A model generated the notes under the pieces. The model worked only from the letters and a program-made list of their open reading frames with translations, was not told the DNA's origin and did no database searches. Positions 25,046 through 33,794 of a stretch of 64,000 nt of DNA are shown here, piece after piece. This stretch comes from Streptomyces sp. CB00316 (GTDB taxonomy: Bacteria; Actinomycetota; Actinomycetes; Streptomycetales; Streptomycetaceae): positions 620,001 through 684,000 of the forward strand of contig NZ_LIXI01000003.1 in assembly GCF_001905595.1 (NCBI RefSeq), given 5' to 3'. Numbering within the stretch: the stretch's first letter is position 1; the number at the start of each line of letters is the position of its first letter. The translations under genes and the position numbers were made by a program.

Positions 25046-26011
25046 ATGCAGGCATGGCGAGTGCACCGGAACGGCGAGCCGGGCGAGGTGATGAGCCTGG
25101 ATGAGACGGACCGGCCCACCCCCGGCGACGGGCAGGCGCTCGTCCAGGTCACCGCGGCGAACGTCAACTTCCCCGACGCCCTGCTCTGCCGGGGCCGGTA
25201 CCAGGTGCGGCCGCCGCTGCCGTTCACCCCGGGCGTCGAGGTGTGCGGGACGACGGAGGACGGACGGCGCGTCCTCGCCACCCCCGCCCTGCCGTACGGC
25301 GGTTTCGCCGAGTACGTCGTCGCGGACGAGGCGGCCCTGCTGCCCGCCCCCGACGCACTGGACGACGCCGAAGCGGCCGCCCTCCACATCGGCTACCAGA
25401 CCGGCTGGTTCGGCCTGCACCGCCGCGCGAACCTCCAGGCGGGCGAGACCCTCCTCGTCCACGCGGCGGCGGGCGGTGTCGGCAGCGCGGCCGTCCAGCT
25501 CGGCAAGGCCGCGGGCGCCACCGTGATCGGGGTCGTCGGCGGCCCGGACAAGGCGGCCGTCGCCCGTGAGCTCGGCTGTGACCTGGTCATCGACCGTCGC
25601 GGCGAGGACATCGTCGCCGCCGTGAAGGAGGCCACCGGCGGGCGCGGCGCGGACGTCGTCTACGACCCGGTCGGCGGCGACGCGTACGCCAAGTCCGTCA
25701 AGTGCATCGCCTTCGAGGGCCGCGTCCTCGTCGTCGGCTTCGCCAGCGGTGACATCCCGACCCCGGCGCTCAACCACGCCCTGGTGAAGAACTACTCCAT
25801 CGTCGGGCTGCACTGGGGCCTCTACAACGCCAAGGACCCGGCCGCCGTCCGTGCCTGCCACGACGAGCTGACCGAGCTGGCCGCCCAAGGGATCGTCAAA
25901 CCCCTGATCAGTGAGCGTGTCGGGATGGCCGGAGCCGCCGAGGCCGTCCAGCGCGTCGCCGACGGCACCAGCACCGGCCGTATCGTCGTCCTGCCCGGAG
26001 GTGCCCGATGA
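25046..26011 (+). CDS. zinc-independent NADPH:quinone oxidoreductase (MDR family)
   Basis: 321 aa. N-terminal GroES-like half (VQVTAANVNFPDALLCRGRY, about 30-60) and a Rossmann half with the nucleotide motif HAAAGGVGSAAVQLGKAAGA (about 135-155). The catalytic zinc ligands of alcohol dehydrogenases are missing, so it is of the quinone/enoyl reductase type. ATG 25046 has GGAGG six bases upstream. The stop overlaps the first acyl-CoA dehydrogenase gene (ATGA), so it belongs to a three-gene unit for oxidation of an unknown acyl-CoA; in such operons the enzyme may act as an enoyl reductase. Confidence 0.9.
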   Translation: MQAWRVHRNGEPGEVMSLDETDRPTPGDGQALVQVTAANVNFPDALLCRGRYQVRPPLPFTPGVEVCGTTEDGRRVLATPALPYGGFAEYVVADEAALLPAPDALDDAEAAALHIGYQTGWFGLHRRANLQAGETLLVHAAAGGVGSAAVQLGKAAGATVIGVVGGPDKAAVARELGCDLVIDRRGEDIVAAVKEATGGRGADVVYDPVGGDAYAKSVKCIAFEGRVLVVGFASGDIPTPALNHALVKNYSIVGLHWGLYNAKDPAAVRACHDELTELAAQGIVKPLISERVGMAGAAEAVQRVADGTSTGRIVVLPGGAR

Positions 26012-27198
26012 GCCTCGCCATCGACGCCATCGAGATCCGCCGGCGCACCCGTGAGCTGCTCGCCGCCCACCCGCCCGCCACCACGGAGCGCACCGACTTC
26101 CTGAGGGCTCGGTTCGACGCGGGCCTCGCCTGGGTCCACTACCCGGTGGGCCTCGGCGGACTCGACGCGCCCCGCTCCCTCCAGCAGGTCGTCGACGCCG
26201 AACTCACCGCCGCCGACGCGCCGGACAACGACCCGCGCCGCATCGGCATCGGCCTCGGCATGGCCGCGCCCACCATCCTCGGCTTCGGCACCGACGAGCA
26301 GAAGCAGCGCTTCCTGCGCCCGCTGTGGGTGGGCGAGGAGGTCTGGTGCCAGCTCTTCAGCGAGCCCGGCGCCGGTTCCGACCTCGCGGCGCTCGCCACC
26401 CGCGCCGTCCGCGACGGCGACGCGTGGGTGGTCGACGGGCAGAAGGTCTGGACGTCCAGCGCCCACGTGGCCCGCTGGGCGATCCTCATCGCCCGCACCG
26501 ATCCCGACCTTCCCAAGCACCGGGGCATCAGCTACTTCATCTGCGACATGACCGACCCCGGCGTGGACGTCCGGCCGCTGCGCCAGATCACCGGGGAGGC
26601 CGAGTTCAACGAGGTCTTCCTCTCCGGCGTACGCATTCCCGACAGCCACCGGCTCGGCCCCGTCGGCGACGGGTGGAAGGTCGCCCAGACCACGCTGATG
26701 AACGAGCGCGTCTCCATCGGCGGCTCCCGCATCCCCCGCGAGGGCGGCATGATCGGCCCGGTCTCGCAGACCTGGCGGAACCGCCCGGACCTGCGCACCC
26801 ACGACACCCACCAGCGCCTGCTCACCCTCTGGGTCGAGGCCGAGGTTGCCCGGCTCACCGGGGAGCGGCTGCGTCAGCAGCTCGTCGCCGGACAGCCGGG
26901 CCCCGAGGGCTCGGGTATGAAGCTCGCCTTCGCCCGCCTCAACCAGGAGATCAGCGGCCTGGAAGTCGAACTGCTCGGCAACGAGGGCCTGTTGTACGGC
27001 GACTGGACCATGGTCCGCCCGGAACTGGTCGACTTCACCGGACGCGACGCCGGCTACCGCTACCTCCGCTCCAAGGGCAACTCCATCGAGGGCGGCACCA
27101 GCGAGGTCCTGCTGAACATCGTGGCCGAGCGCGTCCTCGGGCTGCCCGCCGAACCCCGCAACGACAAGGACGTCGCCTGGAAGGACCTGAGCCGATGA
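26008..27198 (+). CDS. acyl-CoA dehydrogenase (subunit 1)
   Basis: 396 aa flavoenzyme introducing an alpha-beta double bond into an acyl-CoA. FAD/substrate motifs are visible: QLFSEPGAGSDLA, DGQKVWTSSAHVARW (the WTS motif) and the late SKGNSIEGGTSEVLLNIVAERVLG, which provides the cofactor-binding tail. It overlaps the quinone oxidoreductase and the second dehydrogenase by 4 bp each. Pairs of adjacent, unlike acyl-CoA dehydrogenases in actinobacteria often form alpha2beta2 heterotetramers active on steroid or branched acyl-CoAs; this is likely but unproven here. Confidence 0.9.
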   Translation: MSLAIDAIEIRRRTRELLAAHPPATTERTDFLRARFDAGLAWVHYPVGLGGLDAPRSLQQVVDAELTAADAPDNDPRRIGIGLGMAAPTILGFGTDEQKQRFLRPLWVGEEVWCQLFSEPGAGSDLAALATRAVRDGDAWVVDGQKVWTSSAHVARWAILIARTDPDLPKHRGISYFICDMTDPGVDVRPLRQITGEAEFNEVFLSGVRIPDSHRLGPVGDGWKVAQTTLMNERVSIGGSRIPREGGMIGPVSQTWRNRPDLRTHDTHQRLLTLWVEAEVARLTGERLRQQLVAGQPGPEGSGMKLAFARLNQEISGLEVELLGNEGLLYGDWTMVRPELVDFTGRDAGYRYLRSKGNSIEGGTSEVLLNIVAERVLGLPAEPRNDKDVAWKDLSR

Positions 27199-28313
27199 CC
27201 GTGCCCACCCAGCCCCCCGCCACCCCCGACCTGCTCTACTCCCAGGACGAGGAGGATCTGCGCTCCGCCGTGCGCGCCCTCCTCGCGGACCGGGCCGACG
27301 CGCCGACGGTGATCGCGGCGACCGAGTCCGACACGCCGTACGACCCCCGGCTGTGGGAGGCGCTGGCCACCGGCATCGGCGCCGCCGGACTCCTCGTACC
27401 GGAGAAGCTCGGCGGCCAGGGCGCGTCCCACCGGGAGGCCGCCGTGGTCCTGGAGGAGCTGGGTCGCAGCGTGGCCCCCGCTCCGTACCTGACCAGCTCC
27501 GTCGTGGCCACGGAGACGCTGCTCGCGCTCGCCGGGGACGCTGGACCGGCCGCCGCACTCCTGGCCGAGCTGGCCTCCGGTGCGCGTACGGCGGTGCTCG
27601 CCGTCCCCCTCGCCATCCCGCCCGCAGGTGCGCGGGCGGCCCTCACCTCACTCGACGGCACGGTACGAGGAGTCGCCGACGCGGCTGTGGCCGACGTCCT
27701 TCTGGTGCCGACCGCCGAAGGCCTGTACGCGGTCGAGGCGACGGCCCCCGGAGTGGTGGTGGAACCCCTCGTACCGCTGGACCTGACCCGTCCCCTCGCC
27801 GCCCTCACCCTGTCCGGCGCCACCGGGACCCTGCTCGCCGACGCGGACGCGAGCACGACCGCCGTACGGCGTGGTCTGCTCGCCGGAGCCGGACTGCTCG
27901 CCTCCGAACAGCTCGGGCTCGCCGAGTGGTGCCTCACCGAGACCGTCCGGTACACCCGCGAACGCCACCAGTTCAACCGGCCCGTGGGCTCCTTCCAGTC
28001 GCTCAAGCACCGCATGGCGCAGCTCTGGCTGGAGGTCGTCTCGGCCCGCGCCGCCGCCCGCAACGCCGCCGACGCCCTGGCCACCGGCAGTCCCGACGCC
28101 CCGCTCGCGGTCGCGGTGGCCCAGGCGTACTGCTCCGGCGTCGCGGTCCACGCCGCCGAGGAGTGCGTCCAGCTCCACGGCGGGATCGGGATGACCTGGG
28201 AACACCCGGCGCACCTCTACCTCAAGCGCGCCAAGGCGGACTCGATCGCGTACGGCTCCGCGGGCAGCCATCGCGCGGCCGTCGCGGAACTGGCGGAGCT
28301 GCCGGCGCCGTAG
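27195..28313 (+). CDS. acyl-CoA dehydrogenase (subunit 2)
   Basis: 372 aa. The C-terminal half is typical (RYTRERHQFNRPVGSFQSLKHRMAQ, and CVQLHGGIGMTWEHPAHLYLKRAK), while the middle is divergent: the WTS-type FAD motif seen in the partner is absent. This asymmetry is what heteromeric FadE pairs show, where each half brings part of the active site. The start overlaps the partner's stop. A strong terminator follows at 28328, closing the operon. The substrate is unknown. Confidence 0.88.
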   Translation: MTVPTQPPATPDLLYSQDEEDLRSAVRALLADRADAPTVIAATESDTPYDPRLWEALATGIGAAGLLVPEKLGGQGASHREAAVVLEELGRSVAPAPYLTSSVVATETLLALAGDAGPAAALLAELASGARTAVLAVPLAIPPAGARAALTSLDGTVRGVADAAVADVLLVPTAEGLYAVEATAPGVVVEPLVPLDLTRPLAALTLSGATGTLLADADASTTAVRRGLLAGAGLLASEQLGLAEWCLTETVRYTRERHQFNRPVGSFQSLKHRMAQLWLEVVSARAAARNAADALATGSPDAPLAVAVAQAYCSGVAVHAAEECVQLHGGIGMTWEHPAHLYLKRAKADSIAYGSAGSHRAAVAELAELPAP

Positions 28314-28327
28314 AAGCCGGTCGGGCC

Positions 28328-28380
28328 AAGGCCCTGGTACCCGCGTCTCGCCTGTCGAGGCGGGGTGTACCAGGGCCTTT
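28328..28380 (+). terminator. strong intrinsic terminator after the acyl-CoA dehydrogenase operon
   Basis: Arms AAGGCCCTGGTAC and GTACCAGGGCCTT (13 bp, perfect) with a 26-nt loop that itself can pair (CTCG with CGAG), followed by TTTTAC. One of the few hairpins here with a real T-run. It isolates the nik operon from readthrough. Confidence 0.88.
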
Positions 28381-28394
28381 TACGTGCTGTTTAA

Positions 28395-28411
28395 TTGCAT
28401 ACTGTTCGCAA
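28395..28411 (+). promoter_or_regulatory. Nur (nickel-responsive Fur-family) box
   Basis: TTGCAT-N5-TCGCAA, matching the S. coelicolor Nur consensus tTGCaA-N5-ttGCAA at 10 of 12 fixed positions with the right spacing. It lies in a conspicuously AT-rich stretch 34 bp before the binding-protein start, where a repressor would cover the promoter. Flanking CTGTT and AACAG extend the symmetry. Confidence 0.72.
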
Positions 28412-28444
28412 TAACAGTCGATCTTGAACAGGGATGTGCAGAGT

Positions 28445-30061
28445 ATGACGGCCCGATCGATACGGGGGGCGGTCGCCGCCACGCTGGTGACCGCGCTGTC
28501 CCTGACCGCGGCAGCCTGCTCCGACCCGGACAGCCCCAAGGGTGGTTCCGGAACCGGGACCACCTCGGCCGTCGTCGGCATCGCCTACGAGCCCGAGAGC
28601 CTGAGCCCGCTGCTCGGCTACGGCAAGGACGGCAACTCCAAGATCTTCGACGGGCTGCTCACCCTGGACGAGGAGCTGAAGCTCCAGCCGGCCCTCGCCG
28701 CCGCACTGCCCGAGGTCAGCGAAGACGGGCTGACGTACACGTACAAGCTGCGTCAGGGCGTGAAGTTCAGCGACGGGAAGGCGTTCGGCGCCAAGGACGT
28801 CGTCTTCACCTACCGCACCATCCTCGACGCGAAGACCAACAACCCCTCGCGCACCGAGCTGGACGCCGTCAAGGACGTCACGTCGAAGGGCGAGGACACC
28901 GTCGTCTTCACGCTCAAGTACCCCTACGCGCCGTTCGCCCAGCGCACCGTCCTGCCCATCGCCCCCGAGCACATCGCGGGCAGGCAGGACGTCAACACCG
29001 GCGCCTTCACCACCCGCCCCGTCGGCACCGGGCCGTATGTCCTCACCAAGTGGTCCAAGGGCGAGAAGCTCAGCTTCACCGCCAACCCCCACTACTGGGG
29101 CGGCGAACCCGAGGTGAAGAAGTTCACCATGGCGATCATCAAGGACGACGACGTGCGCGCCACCCGGCTGCGCTCCGGCGACCTGGACGGCGCGATCCTG
29201 CCGCCCAACCTGGCCAAGGGATTCGGAGACGACAAGGGCAAGAAGACCTACGCCGCGAACAGCTACGACTACCGCACGGTGACGCTGCCCACGAACAACA
29301 AGGTCGCCGGTGACACCGCCGTGCGCCGCGCCCTCGATGTGGCGGTCGACCGTCAGACGATGGTCGACGCCATCCTCAACGGCAGCGGCAGGCCCGCCTA
29401 CGGGCCGGTCCCCACCGACAGCGAGTGGTTCACCGAGGGCACCGAGCGCGAGCACGACGTCGCCGCCGCGAAGAAGATCCTGGACGAGGCCGGCTGGAAG
29501 CCCGGCAGGGACGGCGTCCGCGTGAAGGGCGGCGTGCGCGCCACGTTCCCCCTCTGGTACCTCAGCGGCGACAAGCTCCGCCAGGAGCACGCCCTCGCCT
29601 ACGCCTCCGACGCCAAGAAGGCCGGCATCGACATCCGCACCGAGGCCGGGACCTGGGAGGTCATCCAGCCTCGGATGAAGCACGACGCCGTCCTTGCGGG
29701 CGGCGGCTCGCCCGCCGACCCCGACTTCGACCAGTACACCCTGCTGAAGTCCTCCCTCGCGGGCGACGGCTTCAACAACATGGCCTGGTACGACAACAAG
29801 GCCGTCGACGCGGCGATCGAGGCCGGCCGCAGGAGCGGGGACAAGGCCGAGCGGAAGAAGGCCTACGACACCGTCCAGCGCGAGCTGGTGAAGAACCCCG
29901 GCTACACCTTCCTCACCCACATCGACCACCTCTACGTCGTCGACGACCGCTTCGGCCCTCTCACCACCCAGGTCGAGCCGCATGACCACGGGCTGGCGTC
30001 CGGCCCCTGGTGGAACGTCGAGGACTGGAAGGCCGAGGGCACGGGAGGCACGAAGAAGTGA
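28445..30061 (+). CDS. nikA: nickel-type ABC transporter substrate-binding lipoprotein (NikA-like)
   Basis: 538 aa, peptide/nickel-binding family 5 (SBP_bac_5). The signal ends in the lipobox LTAAAC with Cys25. Family landmarks: EPESLSPLLGYGKDGNSKIFDGLLTLDE, SDGKAFGAKDVVFTYRTILD and YYPYAPFAQRTVLPIAPEHI-like text around residues 150-180. ATG 28445 is chosen because it gives a compact signal peptide; an in-frame TTG at 28424 is the alternative. A Nur-like box upstream and the five-gene nikABCDE order are the reason for calling the ligand nickel; from the protein alone an oligopeptide would be equally possible. Confidence 0.85.
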   Translation: MTARSIRGAVAATLVTALSLTAAACSDPDSPKGGSGTGTTSAVVGIAYEPESLSPLLGYGKDGNSKIFDGLLTLDEELKLQPALAAALPEVSEDGLTYTYKLRQGVKFSDGKAFGAKDVVFTYRTILDAKTNNPSRTELDAVKDVTSKGEDTVVFTLKYPYAPFAQRTVLPIAPEHIAGRQDVNTGAFTTRPVGTGPYVLTKWSKGEKLSFTANPHYWGGEPEVKKFTMAIIKDDDVRATRLRSGDLDGAILPPNLAKGFGDDKGKKTYAANSYDYRTVTLPTNNKVAGDTAVRRALDVAVDRQTMVDAILNGSGRPAYGPVPTDSEWFTEGTEREHDVAAAKKILDEAGWKPGRDGVRVKGGVRATFPLWYLSGDKLRQEHALAYASDAKKAGIDIRTEAGTWEVIQPRMKHDAVLAGGGSPADPDFDQYTLLKSSLAGDGFNNMAWYDNKAVDAAIEAGRRSGDKAERKKAYDTVQRELVKNPGYTFLTHIDHLYVVDDRFGPLTTQVEPHDHGLASGPWWNVEDWKAEGTGGTKK

Positions 30062-31050
30062 GCCCCCGCCTCCCCTGGGGGCCGATGGCACGGATGACGG
30101 GACGGCGGGCCCTGTTCGCCGTCCCGGTCCTCCTCACCGTCACCTTCGGCGTCTTCGCCGTCGCCGCCGCGTCCCCCTTCGACCCCGTCAAGGCGTACGC
30201 GGGCACCGCCGGACTCACCGCATCGCAGGAGAACCTCGACCAGCTCCGGGCCAACCTCGGCGTCGATCAGCCGCTCGTCACCCGCTGGTGGAACTGGCTG
30301 ACCTCGGCGCTCCAGGGCGACCTCGGCGACTCCACCGTGATGCGTCAGCCGGTGACCGACGTGATCGTCGAACGCATGGGCTGGTCCGTCCTGCTCGCCG
30401 CCTCCGCCTTCCTGATCGCCATCCTGCTCGGCACCGGACTCGGCGTCCTCGCCGCCCGCAGGCCCGGCGGCTGGCTCGACCGGGCCGTCAGCTCCGCCGC
30501 GTACACCCTGGAAGCCGCCCCCGCCTTCTGGCTCGGCCTCCTCGCGATCTGGCTCTTCGCCCTGAAGCTGGACCTCCTCCCGGCCGGCGGGCTCACCGAC
30601 GCCGCCAGCGAGACCGTCACCTTCGGCCAGGTCGCCTCCCACCTGGTGCTCCCGGCCGCGGTGCTCGGGATCTCCCAGCTGCCGTGGTTCTTCCTGTACG
30701 TACGCCAAGGGGTCACCGACGCACTCGCCGAGGACCCGGTGCGCGGGGCGCGCGCCCGCGGGCTGAGCGAGCGCACGGTGCTCCTCGGCCACGCCCTGCG
30801 CTCCGGGATGCTGCCGATGCTCACGCTGATCGGCTCCCGCGTCCCGGAACTCATCACCGGGGCGCTCCTCATCGAGACGGTCTTCAGCTGGCCCGGCATC
30901 GCCGCGGCCACCGTGGAGGCCGCCACCTCGGTCGACTTCTCCCTGCTCGCAGCGCTCACGGTGCTCGCCACCGCCGCCGTCCTGTTCGGCAACCTGCTCT
31001 CCGACCTGCTGTACGGGCTGGCCGACCCCCGGGTGGCTTTCGATGGCTGA
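30058..31050 (+). CDS. nikB: nickel-type ABC transporter permease (NikB-like)
   Basis: 330 aa, DppB/NikB family with six predicted membrane spans. The N-terminus RRALFAVPVLLTVTFGVFAVAA and the conserved NLGVDQPLVTRWWNWL region are typical. The cytoplasmic EAA loop reads RARGLSERTVLLGHALRSGMLPMLTLIG. The GTG at 30058 overlaps the nikA stop (GTGA). It forms the membrane channel with NikC. The assignment to nickel rests on the Nur box and operon, not on residues in this protein. Confidence 0.87.
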   Translation: MSPRLPWGPMARMTGRRALFAVPVLLTVTFGVFAVAAASPFDPVKAYAGTAGLTASQENLDQLRANLGVDQPLVTRWWNWLTSALQGDLGDSTVMRQPVTDVIVERMGWSVLLAASAFLIAILLGTGLGVLAARRPGGWLDRAVSSAAYTLEAAPAFWLGLLAIWLFALKLDLLPAGGLTDAASETVTFGQVASHLVLPAAVLGISQLPWFFLYVRQGVTDALAEDPVRGARARGLSERTVLLGHALRSGMLPMLTLIGSRVPELITGALLIETVFSWPGIAAATVEAATSVDFSLLAALTVLATAAVLFGNLLSDLLYGLADPRVAFDG

Positions 31051-31900
31051 GACCGCGCTCGCCCTCCCGGGCCGCACCACCCGCCGTATCCGTATCGCCA
31101 CCTCCGCGACCATCGTCGTGGCCGTCGTGCTCGCCGTCCTGGTCGTGCCGCCGCTGGCCCAGCTCGACCAGCAGGCCGTCGACCTGTCCGACAAGCTCCA
31201 CCCACCGTCCTGGGCGCACCCCTTCGGCACCGACGACGTCGGCCGCGACCTGCTGCTGCGCTGTGTCTACGGGCTCCGCGTCTCGCTGCTCGTCGGACTG
31301 GTCGCGGCCCTCACCGCCACCGTCATCGGCACGGCGATCGGCGCCCTCGCGGCGGCCTTCGGAGGCTGGACCGACCGGATCGTGATGCGGCTCGTCGACA
31401 CCTTCTCCTCCGTGCCGCACCTGCTGCTCGGGATCTTCATCGTGGCGATGTTCCGGCCGGGAGTCTGGCCGGTGATCATCTCGGTGGCCCTCACCCACTG
31501 GCTCTCCACCGCCCGGATCGTCCGCTCCGAAGTGCTCTCGCTGCGCTCGCGCCCCTTCATCGACGCGGCCGTCTCCGGTGGCGCCTCGCGGGGCCGGGTC
31601 ATCGTGCGGCACCTGCTCCCCGGGGTGCTCCCGCAGGCCGGGCTGGCGGCGGTCCTCATGGTGCCGCACGCCATGTGGCACGAGTCCGCGCTCTCCTTCC
31701 TCGGGCTCGGCCTCCCCGCCCACCAGGCCAGCCTCGGCAACCTCGTCCAGTCCGCGCGCGGTTCGCTGCTCGCGGGGGACTGGTGGCCGACGCTCTTTCC
31801 CGGCCTCTTCCTGATCATCCCGACGCTCGCCCTGGCGGGGATCGCCGGAGCCTGGCGGGACCGGATCAACCCGCGCCGGAAATCGGAGCTGATGCTGTGA
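31043..31900 (+). CDS. nikC: nickel-type ABC transporter permease (NikC-like)
   Basis: 285 aa, DppC/NikC family. Features are the HPFGTDDVGRDLLLRCVYGLRVSLLVG signature of the family after the first membrane span and the EAA loop in VSGGASRGRVIVRHLLPGVLPQ. Five to six spans are expected. It overlaps nikB by 8 bp and nikD by 4 bp (GTGA), so the operon is read as one tightly coupled unit. Confidence 0.88.
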   Translation: MAETALALPGRTTRRIRIATSATIVVAVVLAVLVVPPLAQLDQQAVDLSDKLHPPSWAHPFGTDDVGRDLLLRCVYGLRVSLLVGLVAALTATVIGTAIGALAAAFGGWTDRIVMRLVDTFSSVPHLLLGIFIVAMFRPGVWPVIISVALTHWLSTARIVRSEVLSLRSRPFIDAAVSGGASRGRVIVRHLLPGVLPQAGLAAVLMVPHAMWHESALSFLGLGLPAHQASLGNLVQSARGSLLAGDWWPTLFPGLFLIIPTLALAGIAGAWRDRINPRRKSELML

Positions 31901-32874
31901 ACCGCGCCCACGCCGTCCTCGATGTCCAGGACCTCTCCGTACGCTTCCGGATGCGCGGCGGCCGGGACATCGCCGCCGTCACCGACGCCCGGTTCTCCGT
32001 CGCGCCGGGGGAGTGCCTCGCCCTGGTCGGCGAGAGCGGCTGCGGCAAGTCGGTGCTCGCCTCCGCCCTGCTCGGCCTCCTCCCCGCCAACGCGCAGACC
32101 ACCGGCAGCGCGGTGCTCGGCGGGGACGTCGACCTGCTGACGGCGGGGGAGCGGACTCTCGCCCGTACGGTACGGGGACGGCGCATCGGCCTCGTACCGC
32201 AGAGCCCCGCCGCCCACCTCACGCCTGTGCGCACCGTCCGCGCCCAACTGGAGGAGACCCTGCGCGAGCTGACGGGTGCGCGCGGGCCCGCCGCCGTACG
32301 GGAGGCGGCCGCCCGGGCCTCGTTCCCGGCCGACCACCTCGACCGATACCCGCACGAGCTCTCCGGCGGCCTCGCCCAGCGCGCCGCCACCGCCCTCGCC
32401 CTGATAGGCGACGCGCCGCTGCTCCTCGCGGACGAGCCGACCACCGGACTCGACCGGGACCTGGTGGAGCGGACCGTCGACGAACTCCGCCGCCACACCG
32501 ACGAGGGCCGGGCGCTGCTGATCATCACCCACGACCTGGCGGCGGCCGAACGGATCGCGGACCGGGTCGCCGTGATGTACGCCGGCCGGATCGTCGAGAT
32601 CGCCGACGCGGGCTCCTTCTTCGGCGCACCCGGCCCTCGCCACCCGTACGCCAAAGGGCTGCTGGACGCCCTGCCCGAACGGGACTTCGCCCCCATCCAG
32701 GGGATGCCGCCCGAGCTCGGCTCGCTGCCCGAGGGCTGTGCTTTCGCCGCCCGGTGCGCCCGCGCCGACGCCCGCTGCACCGCCGAACGCCCCGCCTTCG
32801 ACGGCGGCCTCGCCTGCCACCACGGGCTGACCGGCAGCCCGCAGTCCCTCACGAAGGCGGCCGCCGATGCTTGA
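31897..32874 (+). CDS. nikD: nickel-type ABC transporter ATPase (NikD-like)
   Basis: 325 aa. Walker A GESGCGKSV (about 45-53), Q-loop VPQSPAAHLTP, signature LSGGLAQRA (with Leu where Gln is usual), Walker B LLLADEPTTGLD and switch histidine THD. The C-terminal oligopeptide/nickel ATPase extension is present with its cysteines (GCAFAARCARADARC), proposed in this family to bind a Fe-S cluster or stabilise the domain. GTG 31897 overlaps the nikC stop. It pairs with NikE as a heterodimeric motor. Confidence 0.9.
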   Translation: MNRAHAVLDVQDLSVRFRMRGGRDIAAVTDARFSVAPGECLALVGESGCGKSVLASALLGLLPANAQTTGSAVLGGDVDLLTAGERTLARTVRGRRIGLVPQSPAAHLTPVRTVRAQLEETLRELTGARGPAAVREAAARASFPADHLDRYPHELSGGLAQRAATALALIGDAPLLLADEPTTGLDRDLVERTVDELRRHTDEGRALLIITHDLAAAERIADRVAVMYAGRIVEIADAGSFFGAPGPRHPYAKGLLDALPERDFAPIQGMPPELGSLPEGCAFAARCARADARCTAERPAFDGGLACHHGLTGSPQSLTKAAADA

Positions 32875-33541
32875 GCTGACCCGTATCACCGCCGGGTACG
32901 ACCGCCGCGCCCCGGTCGTCCGCGATGTCTCCCTGAGCGTCGGGCACGGCGAGGCGGTGGGGCTCCTGGGGCCCAGCGGCTGCGGCAAGTCCACCCTGGC
33001 CAAGGTCGCCGCCCTCCTGCACCGCCCGGACGCCGGAACCGTGACCCTCGACGGAACGGTCGTACGCGGCTGGCGGCACCGCGCCCCGCAGGAGCAGCGC
33101 ACGGCCGTGGGCGTCGTCTTCCAGCAGCCCCGGCTCTCCGCCGACCCCCGCCTCAGCCTGCGCGAACTGATCGCCCAGCCGCTCCGGTCCACCGGCCGCC
33201 GCCGCGAGGTCCCGGCCCGGGTGGCGGAACTGGCCCCGCTGGTCGGCCTCTCCGAGGAGCTGCTGGAGCGCCGCCCGCACGCGGTGAGCGACGGACAGCT
33301 CCAGCGGGCCTGCCTGGCGCGGGCACTCGTGCTGCGGCCGGGGCTGCTGATCTGCGACGAGATGACGGCGATGCTCGACGCCTCGACGACGGCCGCCCTG
33401 GTCGCCGTGGTGGAGACCTACCGCGCGGAGTCCGGAGCCGCCCTCCTGGCCGTCGGCCACGACCGGGTCCTCCTGGAACGCTGGTGCGACCGGACGGTCC
33501 GGTGGGGCGAGCGGGCCGTGGAGCGTGTCCCGGCGAGGTGA
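32867..33541 (+). CDS. nikE: nickel-type ABC transporter ATPase (NikE-like)
   Basis: 224 aa, shorter than most family members because the C-terminal extension is missing, as in many NikE proteins. Walker A GPSGCGKST (about 36-44), Walker B LLICDEMTAMLD and a switch His in VGHD are present. The signature is VSDGQLQRA instead of LSGGQ, so ATP may be hydrolysed mainly at the site completed by NikD. It overlaps nikD by 8 bp and ends the operon; no hairpin terminator is evident in the 253 bp that follow. Confidence 0.88.
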   Translation: MLELTRITAGYDRRAPVVRDVSLSVGHGEAVGLLGPSGCGKSTLAKVAALLHRPDAGTVTLDGTVVRGWRHRAPQEQRTAVGVVFQQPRLSADPRLSLRELIAQPLRSTGRRREVPARVAELAPLVGLSEELLERRPHAVSDGQLQRACLARALVLRPGLLICDEMTAMLDASTTAALVAVVETYRAESGAALLAVGHDRVLLERWCDRTVRWGERAVERVPAR

Positions 33542-33794
33542 CGGGGGCGGTCAGCGCGTCCCCGGAGGGGATGTACGGAACGCGGTCCACGCGTCCGGCG
33601 GCAGCTCGGCGGGTGCGGATCCGCGGCGGGAAGGCCTGAGAAGCCGCTGACAGCTTATCAAGCGTCGACCGGCGGGCGACGATCACGCCAACGATTGGCA
33701 GGTACCTGACGATCTTTGGGAGGTCGGCCCCATACTCGTCGCGTCCGGCTCACCCCGGGCCCCTCCGCCCGGCCGACCGCTTCTGGGAGCCCCC

